DNA from: Bugula neritina
Lineage: Eukaryota > Bryozoa > Gymnolaemata > Cheilostomatida > Bugulidae
Direction: 5' to 3'
DNA length: 64,000 nucleotides
NCBI GenBank assembly: GCA_964035545.1
Contig: OZ037767.1
Location: forward strand, 18,566,281-18,630,280
The notes under the pieces: model-generated
Told to the model about the DNA's origin: nothing
Databases searched by the model: none
Seen by the model: only the letters and a program-made list of their open reading frames with translations
Shown: in pieces, positions 61,791 to 64,000 of the stretch
How the letters are laid out: each line of letters starts with the position of its first letter
Numbering within the stretch: position 1 is the first letter of the stretch
Translations under genes and position numbers: made by a program

Positions 61791-64000
61791 ACTGAAAGTT
61801 TATTTCTCGGACAAAAAAGTAACTAAAATGTTATTATACACAGCAATAACTTAACGGTGTTTGAGAGTTTTGGATATAAACCGTATACAAAACAAAATTA
61901 ATTATGATATTTTGTTTTCATCTTATATGCATGAATGCTGCTACTTTACATTATATTATGAATAACATAGCTAAGATGCAAAATGTTAGATAACTGACTG
62001 TAAATATCCTGAATTATAATTTATTTTGTATTATTCTTTTATATTTTTCTCTGCTGTGTCTTGATCGGCTGGCAAGTATTCTTCTTCCATATGTTGAAAT
62101 TAAAATAATAATGTAGTTAACATTAAAAAGTTTTTTTATGAAAAATTGTTATTGCAGAAATTGCATTGATTGCTCACCATGCAGTATTGTATCGTGTAAG
62201 AACTGAAGTGTCACAACTTACAAAAGTCATTGCCGTTAGTAAACCTGTTGAAAATTGTTTCCTGAAAAGCAACAATTTGACATTTCACTAAAAAAAATGT
62301 GAATAGAAACCAGATGTTATCTTGAGCTCATAAATGGTTAAAGCATTTCATAGCTCTCTCAGAAAACTGACAAAAATGTTGAATAGGGAAATCACAGAAA
62401 CATCAGTCAGCTGATTCTAGATTATGTCATGTCAACTTGTTTGATGGCTTTGAGAAATGTGGACTCTTCCTGTTAATTGCGAGATATAGTGGCAGATAGA
62501 TTATGTCTATTATAGGTAGAACATGTAATAGGGTTGGCACAAGACTGGAAATATAAATAATGTAATTTAAAGCAAAACGATTACCTTTTCTGCAATAAAG
62601 CACTTCAAATTGGAAAATGCCTATGTATATCTGACTACCAGTGTTGCTTAACCATGGACATACAGAAATAAAAAACATTGAAGACTTTATTTTTTGCACT
62701 GAAAATGTTGAATATCATGGATGTGATTACTTTATAATGTACATTGGACACAATTCACAGCTCAATAAATTGACAACCAAGCAGCAACACATTTAAAAGT
62801 AGCTAGTTGCAACTTGCCAAACTTACAGACTTTTGCCATCTATAAATTAAAATGTCTGATTTTAATTTGATTTCCGAAGATGTGCTTACTTTTAGCAGTA
62901 ACATGTTTAAACTGGCAGTAAATTATTTATTCTTTCATTTCAAGAAAAATTTCAAGTTTATATGAGTTGAAAGGTTATTAAGAAGAAAGTCAGCTTTGTG
63001 CTGGACACTCATTCATTAACTCATATACTACAATGGCTGAGAAATACAGCTTTATGATCTTTATAAAGTCTATTATAATAGCTTTTATTACACGTGATTT
63101 TGAAAGGTGTGCTGCCACAGCTGCTGCTTACAACCGAAATCAGACAAAAATGCACTTTCTAAGTGCTCTCTTATATAAATTTAATTAAGTTTTTAAAAGG
63201 CAGACACATGTTGAAGAGATTTTATTTATCTAAAGTAATCACTCAAAGATGTTCGGTTATCTATCAAGTTTGTCCAAGGCTTATTTTGTTGGGAAGTTTC
63301 CAAGTCACTTGAGTTAGGTAGAATGAATCAAGTAATGTGTGCAAAACATTTCTGATACATACGATGTTTTTATATAGACATCTTCATCAATACAATACAC
63401 CAGTTCAATGAGAATTTTATAAACTGCTTTTAAAATCTTGTTGAGACATTCTAATTAGATTATAGGCCACTGAAAAAGGGTATATATTATACAGCAGAAA
63501 CAGAAGCAATCATAGCATATGTTATTTTAGCAATGGCCTTATGGGGCACGGCTGCAGATTGCTATGGTAACCACAACACTTACAGTTTTCTCGTACTCCT
63601 GCAATCTGTTTAATGATAATGATTACAGGGCTTTAGGAGAATTAACATTAATGAAATGTTAATTATGTAACAAATATCTAAACACACAAGACAAGTATGG
63701 GCAATTATTTATATAATATAGATTTAATATTCTAGTGTCAAGACATGTAAATTATGTTTCAGATTTTTATATCAGAGTTTAGAATAAATGCCTACTTAAT
63801 GGGCATAAAGTATTGAGGTAAACTATTATTCACACATAGACTAATTGTGTAATTGTGAAATCAATGCAGCCAAGCATGTATTTCTAAAAAATAAGTACAC
63901 AACTCCAAATAGGTTGAGCTACAAATAAATGTAATTATTCTTATAGCAGTACACACTCAATGTGTTTGTTTGAAATATAATTGATTTACCAACTTTTGAA
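61791..64000. other. 3' flank of ligand copy B
   Basis: The first 200 bp align with the 3' flank of copy A (ACAAAAAAGTAACTAAAA and following). Beyond about 62050 I see only AT-rich DNA with no convincing exon, transposon end or RNA gene. Confidence 0.5.

Overview
This is eukaryotic, almost certainly invertebrate animal, nuclear DNA. The genes are split into short coding exons by GT-AG introns. The background is AT-rich and full of microsatellites, minisatellites, foldback elements and short terminal-inverted-repeat (TIR) transposons. The gene content (animal-type S-adenosylmethionine decarboxylase, arylalkylamine N-acetyltransferase-like enzyme, TNF-family ligands) fits a bilaterian. A lophotrochozoan is my guess, but the sequence alone does not fix the phylum. 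I built all gene models by hand from splice sites, reading phase and conserved residues, with no transcript data.

Layout. 1461-9708 (minus): a complete eight-exon S-adenosylmethionine decarboxylase gene (AMD1 type, 332 aa) with all key residues; its introns carry two large minisatellites and two foldback repeats. 11515-12464 (minus): a two-exon gene for a basic, coiled-coil-like protein I do not recognise. About 12.5-22.3 kb: no gene seen, one 447-bp TIR element. 22616-27294 (minus): a four-exon gene for an unrecognised basic protein of about 296 aa. About 27.3-35.7 kb: no gene, several transposon remnants and TA arrays. 35853-38544 (minus): a four-exon gene for a small type I membrane protein with signal peptide, Cys-rich ectodomain, transmembrane helix and cytoplasmic tail (236 aa). 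39749-42690 (minus): a four-exon GNAT acetyltransferase of the arylalkylamine N-acetyltransferase type (233 aa). 43866-45200: an uninterrupted (GT)n tract of about 1.3 kb.

About 45.3-62 kb (plus): a tandem head-to-tail duplication, each unit carrying a seven-exon TNF-superfamily ligand gene (type II membrane anchor, coiled-coil-like stalk, basic KVKR processing site, C-terminal TNF homology domain). The copies share exon structure, intron phases, an intronic CT microsatellite, an intronic 16-bp minisatellite and a kappa-B-like upstream motif. Each carries one different apparent lesion: copy A (47282-54336) has a 4-bp deletion in the membrane-anchor codons, copy B (56624-61790) an in-frame TAA near the end of exon 4. 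A Cys-rich receptor-like gene lies about 9 kb from the ligand pair, so a ligand/receptor neighbourhood is possible but unproven.

A second theme is mobile DNA. At least six short TIR elements are flanked by TAA/TTA target-site duplications (PIF/Harbinger-like), two are hAT-like, and one insertion has its empty site preserved elsewhere in the window.
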